Assembly: GCF_025562455.1 (NCBI RefSeq)
Contig: NZ_JAHPRO010000009.1
Span: 82,099 to 146,098, forward strand
Source of the DNA: Acinetobacter sp. WU_MDCI_Axc73
GTDB lineage: Bacteria > Pseudomonadota > Gammaproteobacteria > Pseudomonadales > Moraxellaceae
DNA length: 64,000 bases
Direction of reading: 5' to 3'
A model generated the notes under the pieces. That model saw nothing but the letters and a program-made list of their open reading frames with translations. It ran no database searches and had not been told where the DNA came from. Positions 26,519-35,648 of the stretch are shown one piece after another. The translations under genes were made by a program, and so were the position numbers. The stretch's first letter is position 1. Every line of letters begins with the position of its first letter.

Positions 26519-27760
26519 ATGAGCTTAAATACACAGATTTTAGTTGCTGCAATCATCGGTATAGCATTTGGGTTTTTATTAAATCTATACCCAGACACCG
26601 CTTTTTTTCAACATAGTCTTTACGGACTCGGTATTATCAGTAGCATATTTATCGGGCTGTTGAAAATGCTGTTAATCCCACTGATTTTTTCCTCAATCGT
26701 GGTGGGAGTTTCAAACTTGCAAGCCAGTGGTCAATTTGGTCGAGTCTGGAAAATCACAGTATTATGTTGTTTAACCACGACGACATTGGCTTTAATTCTT
26801 GGTATTGGCTGTGCTCATTTATTTGGAGTGGGCAAAGGCATGGATATCGGAATTTTTAGTGAAGCCATGAGTAATCATCAATCTCCAGATACACTATCAC
26901 CGTCTACCTTTTTTACGAATTTTATTCAAAATACACTGATTAATCCCTTTAAAGCATTTAGCGATGGCAATGTTCTGGCAGTCGTTGTATTTGCATTGTT
27001 TGTTGGGGCTGCTTTAATTAAGGGTGGAGACCGTTTTCAGTCTGTACGTGTTTTAAGCTTACAGTTTTTTGACATCATGATGATGTTGGTCGGCTGGGTC
27101 ATGAAATTAGCGCCATTAGGAATTTTAGCCTTACTCGCTAAGCTGATTGCGACGGAAGATGTCAAAATCCTCAACAGTCTGGCTGAGTTTGCCCTAGTCG
27201 TAACAGGAACAACGATTTTTCATGGTGCGGTAGTTTTGCCTTTATTACTGTGGATTTTTGGGAAAATGAATCCAATCACTTTTTTTAAAGGTACTCGTTT
27301 AGCCCTCATTACCGCTTTTGCCACCAGTTCCAGTTCAGCCACAATGCCATTGAGCATGAAGTGCGCTCAAGAAAATCTTAAGGTTCGCCCACAAACAGCA
27401 GGTTTTGTTATCCCTTTAGGAACTCAGTTAAATATGGATGGTACTGCGCTCTATGAAGCCGCCGCCGCATTATTTATTGCCAATTTGGTGGGAATGGATT
27501 TAACTCTGACTCAGCAATTGATTGTTTGTTTAACTGCAATGATTGCATCATTGGGCGCGCCCGGAATTCCTAGCGCAGGGATGGTCACCATGATAATGGT
27601 GCTTCAATCTGTAGGACTTCCTGCCGAAGCAATTGCGATTTTACTGCCAATTGATCGGATTTTGGATACGGTACGAACTGTGGTCAATGTGCAAGGAGAT
27701 ATGATGATCAGTGTCGTGGTAGATCGTTATGCCAAATCAGATTCAATTGAATCATCTTGA
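26519..27760 (+). CDS. Dicarboxylate/amino acid:cation symporter (DAACS family)
   Basis: This 413-residue inner-membrane transporter couples uptake of dicarboxylates or acidic amino acids to Na+ or H+. About eight spans plus two re-entrant loops are evident. HP1 carries the serine-rich motif ATSSSSATMP. TM7 has the cation-binding NMDGTA. HP2 has ASLGAPGIPSAGMV, and the late DRILDTVRTVVNVQGD carries the substrate-side Asp, Arg and Asn. It belongs with GltP/DctA/YdjN-like carriers; the substrate is not determinable from sequence. The ATG lies in an AT-rich region with no strong ribosome-binding site. Confidence 0.9.
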   Translation: MSLNTQILVAAIIGIAFGFLLNLYPDTAFFQHSLYGLGIISSIFIGLLKMLLIPLIFSSIVVGVSNLQASGQFGRVWKITVLCCLTTTTLALILGIGCAHLFGVGKGMDIGIFSEAMSNHQSPDTLSPSTFFTNFIQNTLINPFKAFSDGNVLAVVVFALFVGAALIKGGDRFQSVRVLSLQFFDIMMMLVGWVMKLAPLGILALLAKLIATEDVKILNSLAEFALVVTGTTIFHGAVVLPLLLWIFGKMNPITFFKGTRLALITAFATSSSSATMPLSMKCAQENLKVRPQTAGFVIPLGTQLNMDGTALYEAAAALFIANLVGMDLTLTQQLIVCLTAMIASLGAPGIPSAGMVTMIMVLQSVGLPAEAIAILLPIDRILDTVRTVVNVQGDMMISVVVDRYAKSDSIESS

Positions 27761-27809
27761 AATGTAGTGAGATGAAGGTAAATTGCAAGAAATAGCAACA
27801 CAAAAATGA

Positions 27810-27842
27810 TAAAAAGCAGAAGATTACTTCTGCTTTTTTTTA
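27810..27842. terminator. Bidirectional terminator
   Basis: AAAAAGCAGAAG pairs with CTTCTGCTTTTT around ATTA between the symporter gene and the convergent PF10118-type gene. Confidence 0.88.
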
Positions 27843-27857
27843 AATGCTTTTATGTAT

Positions 27858-28802
27858 TTAGGCAGCAGCCAGTACAGCGCGTTTTGCCGCAGGTGACTGA
27901 TCCAAATAACGCACCGCATCTTCGGTGTTACCTTCCTTAACTGGATCGTACCATGGCATTAAATAATCGATCTGTTGTGCAATCAACCAGATTGGGCTAG
28001 GAAGCACTTGGTTATCCTTGCGCCCTTGTTTAAGCCATTCTAACCAGATCCATGGTTGCCAAAGACTAGGATTTTTATCTGCGAAACGTGGGTCTTGTTT
28101 CATGATATGTGCAGCACCATCGACCCATAAACCTAATACACCAGTAATCACCGCGACACTTAAATAATAACGGGCAATATAACCACCACCTAAATGACGA
28201 TATAAATCAAATGCTACGGTCCGATGCTCAATTTCTTCTGCACCGTGCCATTTGACCAAATCGACCATTTCTGGATCAGCGCCTAGTTCTTCCCATTTTT
28301 TGTTATAAAGTGCATATTTACCCAATACACAAGTCATGTGCTCTACAGTAGCAATCACGCCTAAACGGAAAAGATCCCATTGATGTTCTAAAGCTTTAGG
28401 CACTTCAAAGTCTAGAGGCTTATCAGCCAATAACTTGGTAAATAAAAAGTTCATGATATCCAGATTACGCTGAATATCGATATTACGGGCTGACAAATAT
28501 TCTTTATTGGCAGAGGTATGGGCATTGGCATGCATGGCTTCTTGCCGAATAAAAGCTTGCACATCTTGTTTGAGTTTTTCATCGGTGATTTGCGGCAAGA
28601 CTTTATTATAAAGACGGCAGAACCAGAACTCGCCCGCAGGTAAAATATTGTTAATTTCGTTGATGAAATAACTGGCAAAAGGCTGATTTGGAATCCAGTC
28701 CACAGGAGTTTCTTTCCAGTCGAATTTTACTTTTCTTGGTTGAATGCGATAGTGAATCGAAGATCCTGGAAGTTTGTGTTTAAAAAATGAAAAAATACTC
28801 AT
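27858..28802 (-). CDS. Predicted metal-dependent hydrolase-like protein (PF10118 type)
   Basis: The start at 28802 (MSIFSFFKHKLPGSS) has AAAGG 7 bases upstream; the longer frame from 28904 does not. The 314-residue helical protein carries Glu/His clusters typical of a carboxylate-bridged metal site: FIRQEAMHANAH, EHMTCVLGKYAL and HGAEEIEHRTVAFDLYRHLGG. The architecture fits the uncharacterised 'metal-dependent hydrolase' family PF10118 found widely in Acinetobacter and Pseudomonas. The EXXH-type helices look like a ferritin-like diiron centre. Activity and substrate are unknown. Confidence 0.78.
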   Translation of the reverse strand: MSIFSFFKHKLPGSSIHYRIQPRKVKFDWKETPVDWIPNQPFASYFINEINNILPAGEFWFCRLYNKVLPQITDEKLKQDVQAFIRQEAMHANAHTSANKEYLSARNIDIQRNLDIMNFLFTKLLADKPLDFEVPKALEHQWDLFRLGVIATVEHMTCVLGKYALYNKKWEELGADPEMVDLVKWHGAEEIEHRTVAFDLYRHLGGGYIARYYLSVAVITGVLGLWVDGAAHIMKQDPRFADKNPSLWQPWIWLEWLKQGRKDNQVLPSPIWLIAQQIDYLMPWYDPVKEGNTEDAVRYLDQSPAAKRAVLAAA

Positions 28803-28935
28803 ATCCTTACCTTTATTTGTTCTTATCGAACTTTTGCTGGTTTTTTTGAGTATAAAAAAATGCCCCTGTATTTTGCTTTGCAATACGGGACATTCAATTG
28901 TCATTAAGTGATGAAATGATAAGAAAAGCGGTGGC

Positions 28936-29736
28936 TTAGTCTTCTTTTAACACAAAATCTACTTCATTCTGATCATCAATTGTAGCCTCGGCGATTTGAC
29001 TAAGGTCAAACTCGGACTGTTGCTCTAAGGTATAATTTAAGCGACCTGCCATCACACTCGCAAGCTCTTCAAGCCCTTGTTTATTGAGTGATGAAAATAG
29101 CTGAATTGAAAAATTCAACTTCATCTTTTTCAAGTTTTGTTTAACTTCGAGTAGGGCTTGATGGGCAGGGCCACGATTCATTTTGTCCGCTTTGGTCAGT
29201 AAAATATGCACAAACAATTTACGTGAATGCGCCCATTCCAGCATCATGGTATCGAAATGCTGGAGTGGATGACGAATATCCATCAATAGCACTAAACCTT
29301 GTAAACTTTGACGATGAATTAGATAGTTCTCCAGTTCTTTTTGCCAAACCCGTTTCATATCTTCAGGGACAGCGGCATAACCATAGCCTGGTAAATCCAC
29401 CAGACGTTGATCAGGATTACCCAGACTAAAAAAGTTAATCATCTGAGTGCGTCCTGGTTTTTTAGATGCGCGTGCCAGTTGTTTTTGATTGGTTAAGGTA
29501 TTAATGGCACTTGATTTGCCTGCATTGGAACGTCCTGCAAAAGCAATTTCATAACCTGTATCTTCTACACAAAGTGCCAGTTTTGGCGCACTCATTAAAA
29601 ATTCAGCTTTGCGTAGCCAATTGAGTGCTTTTACTGAGTATTCAGTAATCGCTGGATCGGCCTTTTTCTCATAGCTAATTTTTTGTTTAGGTGCGAGTTT
29701 GGCTTTGGTGTCTTTAGATTTCGCATAGCGATGCAT
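28936..29736 (-). CDS. engB: Ribosome biogenesis GTP-binding protein EngB/YihA
   Basis: EngB is a small essential GTPase needed for 50S subunit assembly and division. The 266-residue product has G1 GRSNAGKSS at 68-76, switch regions KKPGRTQMINFF, G3 DLPGYGYA at 114-121 and G4 TKADKM. It carries about 45 extra N-terminal residues rich in Lys and an acidic C-terminal extension compared with E. coli YihA. The PF10118-type gene lies downstream on the same strand, 133 bases from this stop. Confidence 0.94.
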   Translation of the reverse strand: MHRYAKSKDTKAKLAPKQKISYEKKADPAITEYSVKALNWLRKAEFLMSAPKLALCVEDTGYEIAFAGRSNAGKSSAINTLTNQKQLARASKKPGRTQMINFFSLGNPDQRLVDLPGYGYAAVPEDMKRVWQKELENYLIHRQSLQGLVLLMDIRHPLQHFDTMMLEWAHSRKLFVHILLTKADKMNRGPAHQALLEVKQNLKKMKLNFSIQLFSSLNKQGLEELASVMAGRLNYTLEQQSEFDLSQIAEATIDDQNEVDFVLKED

Positions 29737-29829
29737 AGAGCTTAACTTTTACAATCAAAATATATTTAAAACGTATTATAAAGGATGAGAGCCTTTCAAG
29801 CGAATTTTAACAGCATTTGCAGCAAACGA

Positions 29830-30270
29830 TCAGGAGATCGAGATAAAATCGATGGGTGAATGACTAGAGGTAGAGGGCGGAGCAGCCAAAACATCGGCTA
29901 AGGTATATTGATCGAGTGTTTGATAAAAGCTTTCCAGTGCATCATTTAAAATACCTTTTAAGCCGCAGTGTGAGCGTAATACACAAGGTGGGGTATTACA
30001 TTCTACAATCTGATGATCACCTTGTAAGATCCGTACAATTTTACCCAATGTAAGTTCAAGCGCTTTTGGATTTAAGCGAAGTCCACCGCCTTTGCCGCGT
30101 GTGGTAATGATCCACTCTTGTTTAGCCATGAAATGTACAATTTTGACTAGATGATTTTGAGAAACATGCAAATCAGCCGCGATTTCTGCAATTGTATACG
30201 GCATTTCATTGGGGCGTGAAACGTACATGAGTATACGCAAGGCATAATCGGTAAATTTATTGAGTTGCAT
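29830..30270 (-). CDS. nsrR: Rrf2-family nitric-oxide-sensing repressor NsrR
   Basis: NsrR is an Fe-S repressor that releases DNA on reaction with NO. The 146-residue product begins MQLNKFTDYALRILMYVS, with the Rrf2 winged helix (IAEIAADLHVSQNHLVKIV at about 27-45). The three cluster ligands Cys91, Cys96 and Cys102 are in C-x4-C-x5-C spacing, as in E. coli NsrR. It lies downstream of the truncated flavohemoglobin gene on the same strand, and that gene has an NsrR-type operator. The two genes may be co-transcribed, which would give autoregulation. Confidence 0.9.
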   Translation of the reverse strand: MQLNKFTDYALRILMYVSRPNEMPYTIAEIAADLHVSQNHLVKIVHFMAKQEWIITTRGKGGGLRLNPKALELTLGKIVRILQGDHQIVECNTPPCVLRSHCGLKGILNDALESFYQTLDQYTLADVLAAPPSTSSHSPIDFISIS

Positions 30271-30315
30271 GTTCAGCTAAATACCAGAAATTTATAAAGA
30301 TCATATTAGCCTGAA

Positions 30316-30333
30316 AGTTTCCCGAAGGAAACT
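30316..30333 (-). other. UUCG-capped hairpin between hmp-like gene and nsrR
   Basis: On the minus strand AGTTTCC-TTCG-GGAAACT forms a perfect 7-bp stem with a UUCG tetraloop. There is no downstream T run, so it is probably not a complete terminator. It may stabilise or separate the two parts of an hmp-nsrR transcript. Confidence 0.6.
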
Positions 30334-30374
30334 CCCGAGTCCAAACACCTGTAAATCACAGTTTTATATTCAAT

Positions 30375-31139
30375 TTAACCTTTAAGAGGAGCTGAAACAG
30401 CGACTTCATCTCCAACTTGATAGTGACTTAACAGAATATGGGCAACATCGTATTCACTATGTTCAGCCTGTGATTTAACTAAAAAACCATATTCAGATGT
30501 ATCCTGAGTTGAACTAAAGCTAAATTGTTGAGGCTGATCAATTCCTTTCGCGGGAACATGTACTTTGACCGAGATATATTCACCTGCTTGTGCAGTTGGA
30601 ATCATTTGTTGATCGGCTGCACGAATGTTAAAAAACTTGCCTTCTGCATGATCTTCAATTGACACAATTTTGAAATTACGCCAACCTGCCCAGCCTCCAT
30701 TTTGCGAAGCTAAATGATCATATTTTTGTTTCTCAGCCCCAATCAAGATATCAGCTAATTGCAAATAGGCTTGTTTCCACGCTTCGATTAAATCTGATTC
30801 AAACGGAACATCAAGCACTTCACTAATTGAGTGTAATAAGTTTTCCCCTACAATCGAGTATTGCGCGGGTTGAATATCCAAACTGACGTGTTTGGTTGCA
30901 ATGTGCTCCACTGCTTTGGCTAGTTTTTCAGGGGTTTCGATATTTTCTGCATAGGCCAAAACCGCGGCGGCTAAGGCACGTGGTTGGCGTCCTGTTGTTT
31001 GATGATCCAGATTAAACACATTTTTGAGTTCAGGATGGTTGCTCAGCATGCGCTGATAAAAATAGCTGGTCAGTGCGACACCGTGTTCGCGTAAGACGGG
31101 TACAGTCGATTTCACAAGTTCGATTTGTTGTGGAGTCAT
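30375..31139 (-). CDS. Truncated flavohemoglobin (globin + partial flavin domain)
   Basis: The first 140 residues match the globin domain of flavohemoglobin Hmp: TyrB10 (Tyr28), Gln52 and proximal His84 in TKHVSLDI, with the NGGWAGWRNF linker at about 147-156. A flavin-domain-like region follows, but the FAD-binding RxYS is replaced by QQFS at 204-207 and the GGxxSxxL loop is lost. The protein stops at residue 254 (SAPLKG), exactly where Hmp would continue into its NAD(P)H-binding domain. The next 100 bases show no continuation in any frame. It may be a decayed Hmp or a specialised NO- or O2-binding globin reduced by a partner. It is probably controlled by NsrR. Confidence 0.85.
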   Translation of the reverse strand: MTPQQIELVKSTVPVLREHGVALTSYFYQRMLSNHPELKNVFNLDHQTTGRQPRALAAAVLAYAENIETPEKLAKAVEHIATKHVSLDIQPAQYSIVGENLLHSISEVLDVPFESDLIEAWKQAYLQLADILIGAEKQKYDHLASQNGGWAGWRNFKIVSIEDHAEGKFFNIRAADQQMIPTAQAGEYISVKVHVPAKGIDQPQQFSFSSTQDTSEYGFLVKSQAEHSEYDVAHILLSHYQVGDEVAVSAPLKG

Positions 31140-31166
31140 GGCTAGACCTTTTTTATCTGGCTTTAT

Positions 31167-31189
31167 AAGATATATTTAAAATACATCTT
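31167..31189. promoter_or_regulatory. NsrR-type operator in front of the flavohemoglobin-like gene
   Basis: The 11-1-11 dyad AAGATATATTT-A-AAATACATCTT matches the known NsrR consensus (AAGATGCATTT arms) and its two halves agree at 10 of 11 positions. It is centred about 39 bases before the ATG. A further half-site AATGCATCTT lies at 31205-31214. Confidence 0.82.
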
Positions 31190-31279
31190 ATAAAATTGAT
31201 TTGCAATGCATCTTTGATTAAAAGTCATAAGTTTTTTAAGGGATTAATTGGATAATATTATTCAAATTGATTGGTTTTT

Positions 31280-31337
31280 TGCAAAAAAAATATATAAATA
31301 CTGATTTTACAATGGATTAGTTTTGCAAAATCAGTAT
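31280..31337 (-). terminator. Terminator of the HerA/YjgR-like gene
   Basis: ATACTGATTTT (minus strand, 31337-31327) pairs perfectly with AAAATCAGTAT (31308-31298) across an 18-base loop and is followed on the minus strand by an A/T-rich stretch ending in eight Ts. Confidence 0.75.
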
Positions 31338-31352
31338 AAGTGATGATTGAAC

Positions 31353-32903
31353 TTAACGTTTCCCAAACAAGGAGCCGAGTAAGCCGCGAACTAATTTTTG
31401 TCCAGTTGAACCACCTAAACTGCGCGCTGCACTTTTAGCAAAGGTTCCAAGGACATCGTGTGTGAGCTTGTCTCGTTCGCGTTGCGCTTTTTCATCTGCC
31501 TTTTGCTGTTCACGTGCTAAACGCTCTTGTTCTTTTGCCTGTTGTTTAGCATCTGCTTCTTGTTGCTTGGCTTGTTGCGCGGCTTCGAGTTGGGCTTGTT
31601 GCTGTGCTGCACTTTCGCTCACTTTACGCTGTAACATTTCATAGGCGCTTTCTCGATCTACAGCATGTTCATAGATTCCCGCGACAATACTTTGTGACAT
31701 TAAGGCTTTTCGTTCATCAGCGCTTAAAGGGCTAAATGCAGAGTGTGGAGGCATAATCCAACCACGTTCTACAACCTGTGGTGTACCATGTTCATCCAGA
31801 AAACTAATCAAGGCTTCACCAACAGCAAGCTCAGTAATGGCTTGTTCTACTTTAAATTCAGGATTGGCACGAAAGGTTTCTGCTGCTGTTTTCACTGCTT
31901 TTTGATCTTTTGGTGTAAAAGCACGTAAAGCATGTTGAACCCGATTTCCGAGTTGCCCTAAAACTGTTTCTGGTATGTCGAGAGGGTTTTGACTAATAAA
32001 ATAAACTCCAACGCCTTTAGAACGAATTAAGCGCACAACTTGTTCAATTTTTTGTTGGAGAGCAGGGCTTGCATTGTCAAAAAGTAAGTGTGCTTCATCA
32101 AAGAAAAAGACCAGTTTCGGTTTATCCAGATCTCCAACTTCTGGTAGTTGCTCAAATAATTCTGAAAGCATCCATAATAAAAAAGTAGCATATAGTTTTG
32201 GTGTATTCATGAGTTTATCTGCGGCGAGCAGATTGATATAACCATGACCATTGCTATCAGTCTGAATGAGATCCAGAATATTTAAACTTGGCTCACCAAA
32301 AAACTGTTCACCACCTTGATCACCCAATGCCAATAAATTCCGCTGAATTGCCCCTAAACTCGCAGGTGATAAATTGCCATATTCTGCTTTTAGATCAGCA
32401 GCATGATCGCTAACATAACTCAACATGGCCTTCAGATCTTTAAAATCAATGAGCAATAATCCTTGATCATCGGCTATACGGAATACCGCAGAAAGCACAC
32501 CTTCCTGAGTGTCATTTAAGTTCAATATTTGTGCCATTAACAATGGCCCAATTTCAGACACCGTGGTGCGAATAGGATGGCCTTGCTCGCCAAATAAATC
32601 CCAAAAAATAGTGGGCGAAGCAGCAAAATCAATAGTGTCTAAACCCAGCGATTTAATCCGTTCATCAAATTTTGGATTATCACTTCCTGCTTTGGCAATA
32701 CTCGAGACGTCACCTTTGGCATCTGCTAAAAAAACAGGCACACCAATTCGAGAAAAATTTTCTGCCATGACTTTAAGTGTCACAGTTTTACCTGTTCCTG
32801 TTGCACCTGCAATCAGACCGTGACGGTTTGCAAATTCGGAGTGTAAAACGATATCTTGATGGATATCTGTGGTTTTTTTTGCAATAACAATTGGTGTACC
32901 CAT
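31353..32903 (-). CDS. HerA/YjgR-like P-loop ATPase (DUF853)
   Basis: The start at 32903 ([15 protein letters not shown]) has AGGA 6-7 bases upstream. The 516-residue product is a HerA/FtsK-superfamily ATPase of the YjgR/DUF853 type. Walker [12 protein letters not shown] lies near residue 35-45, with DAKGDVSS following. Walker B is [13 protein letters not shown], and the sensor-like [11 protein letters not shown] with the [15 protein letters not shown] arginine finger region follows. The C-terminus is a charged Gln/Lys/Arg/Glu coiled coil of about 60 residues, then a glycine-rich end. The cellular role of YjgR is not established. Confidence 0.88.
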   Translation of the reverse strand: MGTPIVIAKKTTDIHQDIVLHSEFANRHGLIAGATGTGKTVTLKVMAENFSRIGVPVFLADAKGDVSSIAKAGSDNPKFDERIKSLGLDTIDFAASPTIFWDLFGEQGHPIRTTVSEIGPLLMAQILNLNDTQEGVLSAVFRIADDQGLLLIDFKDLKAMLSYVSDHAADLKAEYGNLSPASLGAIQRNLLALGDQGGEQFFGEPSLNILDLIQTDSNGHGYINLLAADKLMNTPKLYATFLLWMLSELFEQLPEVGDLDKPKLVFFFDEAHLLFDNASPALQQKIEQVVRLIRSKGVGVYFISQNPLDIPETVLGQLGNRVQHALRAFTPKDQKAVKTAAETFRANPEFKVEQAITELAVGEALISFLDEHGTPQVVERGWIMPPHSAFSPLSADERKALMSQSIVAGIYEHAVDRESAYEMLQRKVSESAAQQQAQLEAAQQAKQQEADAKQQAKEQERLAREQQKADEKAQRERDKLTHDVLGTFAKSAARSLGGSTGQKLVRGLLGSLFGKR

Positions 32904-32920
32904 ACTTATTCCTATTCTTA

Positions 32921-34117
32921 TCACTTTTTAATTTGTTGGAGTGCATTCTGGATATCTTGTATTAAATCTTGTGCAGATTCTAGTCCTATGCAAAAGCGAA
33001 CCAATAAACCCTGTTGTAAATGTGTATTTGGCAATACTCGCATCTGTTTTAAATCATAAAGCATCACCAGACTTACAGGGCCACCCCAACTAAAACCTAA
33101 TTTAAATAATGTTAGGGCATCACAAAAGCGCCGGACGGTGTTCATATCATAGTCAGCTTGAAAGATCACACTGACCAAGCCTGCGCTTTGTTGGTCTATA
33201 CAGGTTTCTTGCCAAAACATGTGTCCAGGACTGTCCGCATGGGCTGGATGTAAAACTTGTGCAAACTCAGGCTGATGTTTGAGCCACGCTAACAGGTTTT
33301 GTGTGGTTTGGGCTTGTTGTTGATAACGTAAGCGTATATGCGGCAGACTACGTATCAACTGTGCTGTATCGTCTCCTGACACACAAATACCTTGCGTGGC
33401 ATGTATCTTAAGAAGCTGATGGTGAAGGTGTTGATCACGACTCATCACGCTCCCCATAAGAATATCGCCCCCACCGCTTGGATACTTGGTAAGTGCATGC
33501 ACGGTGATGTCAACGGATAAGTGTTCATCTGAAAAATCAAAAGCATTAAACGCCAGTCCTGCCCCCCATGTATTGTCCAATGCAATTAACACATTGGCCT
33601 GTCTTGCTTTTTTAACCAAGTTTTTAAGATCAGGAAATTCTAAAGTGACTGAACCTGCCGCTTCGAGCCAGATCAGTTTAGTGTGCGCAGAAGGAATAAA
33701 TGAATCTGCATCAATTGGATTATAGACTTTGACGGTAATGCCATAACGTTGTTGAAGATTTCTGAGATGTTCCATGTTTGGTCCATACACATTGTCTGGA
33801 ACCCAAACTTCATCGCCTTGATTTAAAAAGGTTGAATTAACCAGATTAATGGCAGATAAACCACTCGGTGCTAGTAAACAATAGATGCCACCTTCAAGCT
33901 GTGCCAATTGATCAGCTAAGGTATAAGTGGTCGGTGTGCCATGTGTTCCATAACTATAATCATAAGCATCTGTCCAATGACGATCAAAAAGGTGCGCTGT
34001 CGAAGGAAATACAATGGTTGATGCACGAAACAGGGGAGGTTGGATGCTAACGATGTATTGAGGAGCCTTTCGTGGGGCGTGAATAAGTTGGGTTTGAATG
34101 GTTTTATTATCTGTCAT
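32921..34117 (-). CDS. metC: PLP-dependent C-S lyase, cystathionine beta-lyase type
   Basis: This is a Cys/Met-metabolism PLP enzyme; cystathionine beta-lyase yields homocysteine for methionine synthesis. The start at 34117 ([17 protein letters not shown]) is chosen by family alignment. The 398-residue product shows [14 protein letters not shown], the PLP-stacking NVYGP, DNTWGAG, and the Schiff-base Lys in [24 protein letters not shown] is the C-terminal substrate-carboxylate region and matches MetC rather than MetB. The ATP-ase gene downstream follows after 17 bases, probably in one transcript. Confidence 0.87.
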   Translation of the reverse strand: MTDNKTIQTQLIHAPRKAPQYIVSIQPPLFRASTIVFPSTAHLFDRHWTDAYDYSYGTHGTPTTYTLADQLAQLEGGIYCLLAPSGLSAINLVNSTFLNQGDEVWVPDNVYGPNMEHLRNLQQRYGITVKVYNPIDADSFIPSAHTKLIWLEAAGSVTLEFPDLKNLVKKARQANVLIALDNTWGAGLAFNAFDFSDEHLSVDITVHALTKYPSGGGDILMGSVMSRDQHLHHQLLKIHATQGICVSGDDTAQLIRSLPHIRLRYQQQAQTTQNLLAWLKHQPEFAQVLHPAHADSPGHMFWQETCIDQQSAGLVSVIFQADYDMNTVRRFCDALTLFKLGFSWGGPVSLVMLYDLKQMRVLPNTHLQQGLLVRFCIGLESAQDLIQDIQNALQQIKK

Positions 34118-34286
34118 GGTGCATATCATTTATGTGATTTAGCTCTAGATTAAAAAATATAAAACCTTTCTGCTAGTTTTAGTCGAGTTTTGTGAGTATT
34201 TCTTTACATAAAACTGCGTTAGCAAAAGTTGGCTTCATTTTTGCTATGACTTAGCTAATACCAACAAAAATACAGGTGCTAAGTGC

Positions 34287-35018
34287 ATGAAGTCGCATTT
34301 AAAAGTGCATTATTTTCAGCATATTGCTGATGAAGGGTTCGGAAGTTGTTATGATTTTTTGAAAAAAAATCAGGCAAAAATTACCGCGACTGAATTCTTC
34401 GCATTACCCCCTGATTTGCCGCTTGAAATAGAGGCGCTCCCTCGGATTGAAGATGTCGATTTGCTGATCATCATGGGCGGAACAATGAGTGTCAATGATG
34501 AAGCTAATTTTCCTTGGTTGAAAATTGAAAAACGCTGGATCCGCCGTTATTTAGCCGCAGGTAAGCCTGCGATTGGATTGTGTTTGGGTGGACAACTCAT
34601 TGCCAATGCCTTGGGGGCTGCTGTGAGCCGCAATCCATTTCAGGAGCTAGGCTGGACGACAGTACACCGTGTACCACAATCGGCAGCGCAGTGTTTTCCT
34701 TTGCCCTCTTCTTTACATGTGATGCAGTGGCACAGTGAAACTTTTGAGATCCCCAAGGGCGCGGTTCATTTAGCTGAAAATGAAGTCTGTCGTAATCAGA
34801 TGTATCAGATTGGGCAAAATGTTTTAGGTTTTCAGTTTCATCCAGAAATTACCCCACAAACACTTGAGTTATTTTTGGAAAACGATGATGAGGTGGCCAT
34901 TTTTCATGGAGAATACGTACAGCCAGTCAATCAACTTAAACAATCAAAACAATCAAAATTTATAGAGGGAAACCAACTACTCAATCAAGCGATTGAATAT
35001 GTAGTGAATGCATCGTAA
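34287..35018 (+). CDS. Class I glutamine amidotransferase-like protein
   Basis: This 243-residue stand-alone domain resembles the GATase of GMP synthase. The nucleophile Cys lies in IGLCLGGQLIANALG at about residue 98. The catalytic His-Glu are in GFQFHPEIT at about 185-193. MGGTMSVND supplies the oxyanion-side loop. There is no synthase partner nearby. Such proteins include amidotransferases and gamma-glutamyl hydrolases acting on small amines, and the substrate cannot be assigned. It is divergent from metC. Confidence 0.85.
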   Translation: MKSHLKVHYFQHIADEGFGSCYDFLKKNQAKITATEFFALPPDLPLEIEALPRIEDVDLLIIMGGTMSVNDEANFPWLKIEKRWIRRYLAAGKPAIGLCLGGQLIANALGAAVSRNPFQELGWTTVHRVPQSAAQCFPLPSSLHVMQWHSETFEIPKGAVHLAENEVCRNQMYQIGQNVLGFQFHPEITPQTLELFLENDDEVAIFHGEYVQPVNQLKQSKQSKFIEGNQLLNQAIEYVVNAS

Positions 35019-35081
35019 ACAAAAAAAAGCAAATGATTTAAAATAAAACTCGGATATTTTACGATTCAACAGCAAATAGAA

Positions 35082-35110
35082 TTGCGTAAGAGTTAAACAG
35101 TCGTTATAAT
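35082..35110 (+). promoter_or_regulatory. Promoter of the S10 ribosomal protein cluster
   Basis: TTGCGT (35082-35087) and a perfect TATAAT (35105-35110) are separated by 17 bases. Transcription should begin near 35117, about 160 bases before rpsJ. Confidence 0.88.
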
Positions 35111-35116
35111 GAGCGA

Positions 35117-35277
35117 CCCTCAAATTGTGAGGTCATTTACTGCAAAGAATGTAGTAAATGCATGACAGTCGCGGCATCGATCGTGACCTTAGTGATTTTC
35201 ACTGCCTTTGACACTTGCCAGTAGGTGAGGTGCGTCAAGGGTGATTCTTTATATATTTTGGCTTGGAGTTTACTGGT
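35117..35277 (+). promoter_or_regulatory. Structured S10-cluster leader
   Basis: About 160 nt of leader. A first hairpin pairs GACC-TCA with TGAGGTC near 35113-35133. A second is strong: CATTTACTGCA pairs with TGTAGTAAATG (one G-U) around AAGAA at about 35134-35161. E. coli regulates this operon through L4 binding to its leader; a similar role here is inferred from position and structure only. Confidence 0.6.
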
Positions 35278-35589
35278 ATGTCTAACCAGAGAATCCGTAT
35301 CCGTCTTAAGTCTTTTGATCATCGTCTGATTGATCAATCTTCTCAAGAGATCGTAGAAACCGCTAAGCGTACTGGCGCACAAGTGTGTGGTCCAATTCCG
35401 ATGCCTACTCGCATCGAACGCTTCAACGTTCTTACTTCACCGCACGTAAACAAAGATGCGCGTGATCAGTATGAAATCCGCACCTACAAACGTTTGATCG
35501 ATATCGTTCAACCAACAGATAAAACTGTTGATGCATTGATGAAATTGGATCTTGCAGCGGGTGTTGATGTTCAGATCGCATTGGGTTAA
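35278..35589 (+). CDS. rpsJ: 30S ribosomal protein S10
   Basis: First gene of the S10 cluster; S10 is part of the 30S head and, with NusB, of antitermination complexes. ATG 35278 ([19 protein letters not shown]) has GGAG 10 bases upstream. The 103 residues include the family signature [19 protein letters not shown]. Length is normal. Confidence 0.98.
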   Translation: MSNQRIRIRLKSFDHRLIDQSSQEIVETAKRTGAQVCGPIPMPTRIERFNVLTSPHVNKDARDQYEIRTYKRLIDIVQPTDKTVDALMKLDLAAGVDVQIALG

Positions 35590-35648
35590 GGCTTTCGGGT
35601 TAATTAGTGCTTGGCATTAATTAAGCTGCTTTTTTAGAGGTTACACAC

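Noticed and set aside
30271..30374. Frameshifted remainder of the flavohemoglobin NAD domain
   Set aside because: None of the three frames in this gap shows the motifs expected there (for example a GxGxTPxxxM-like stretch), and the gap is too short to hold the domain.
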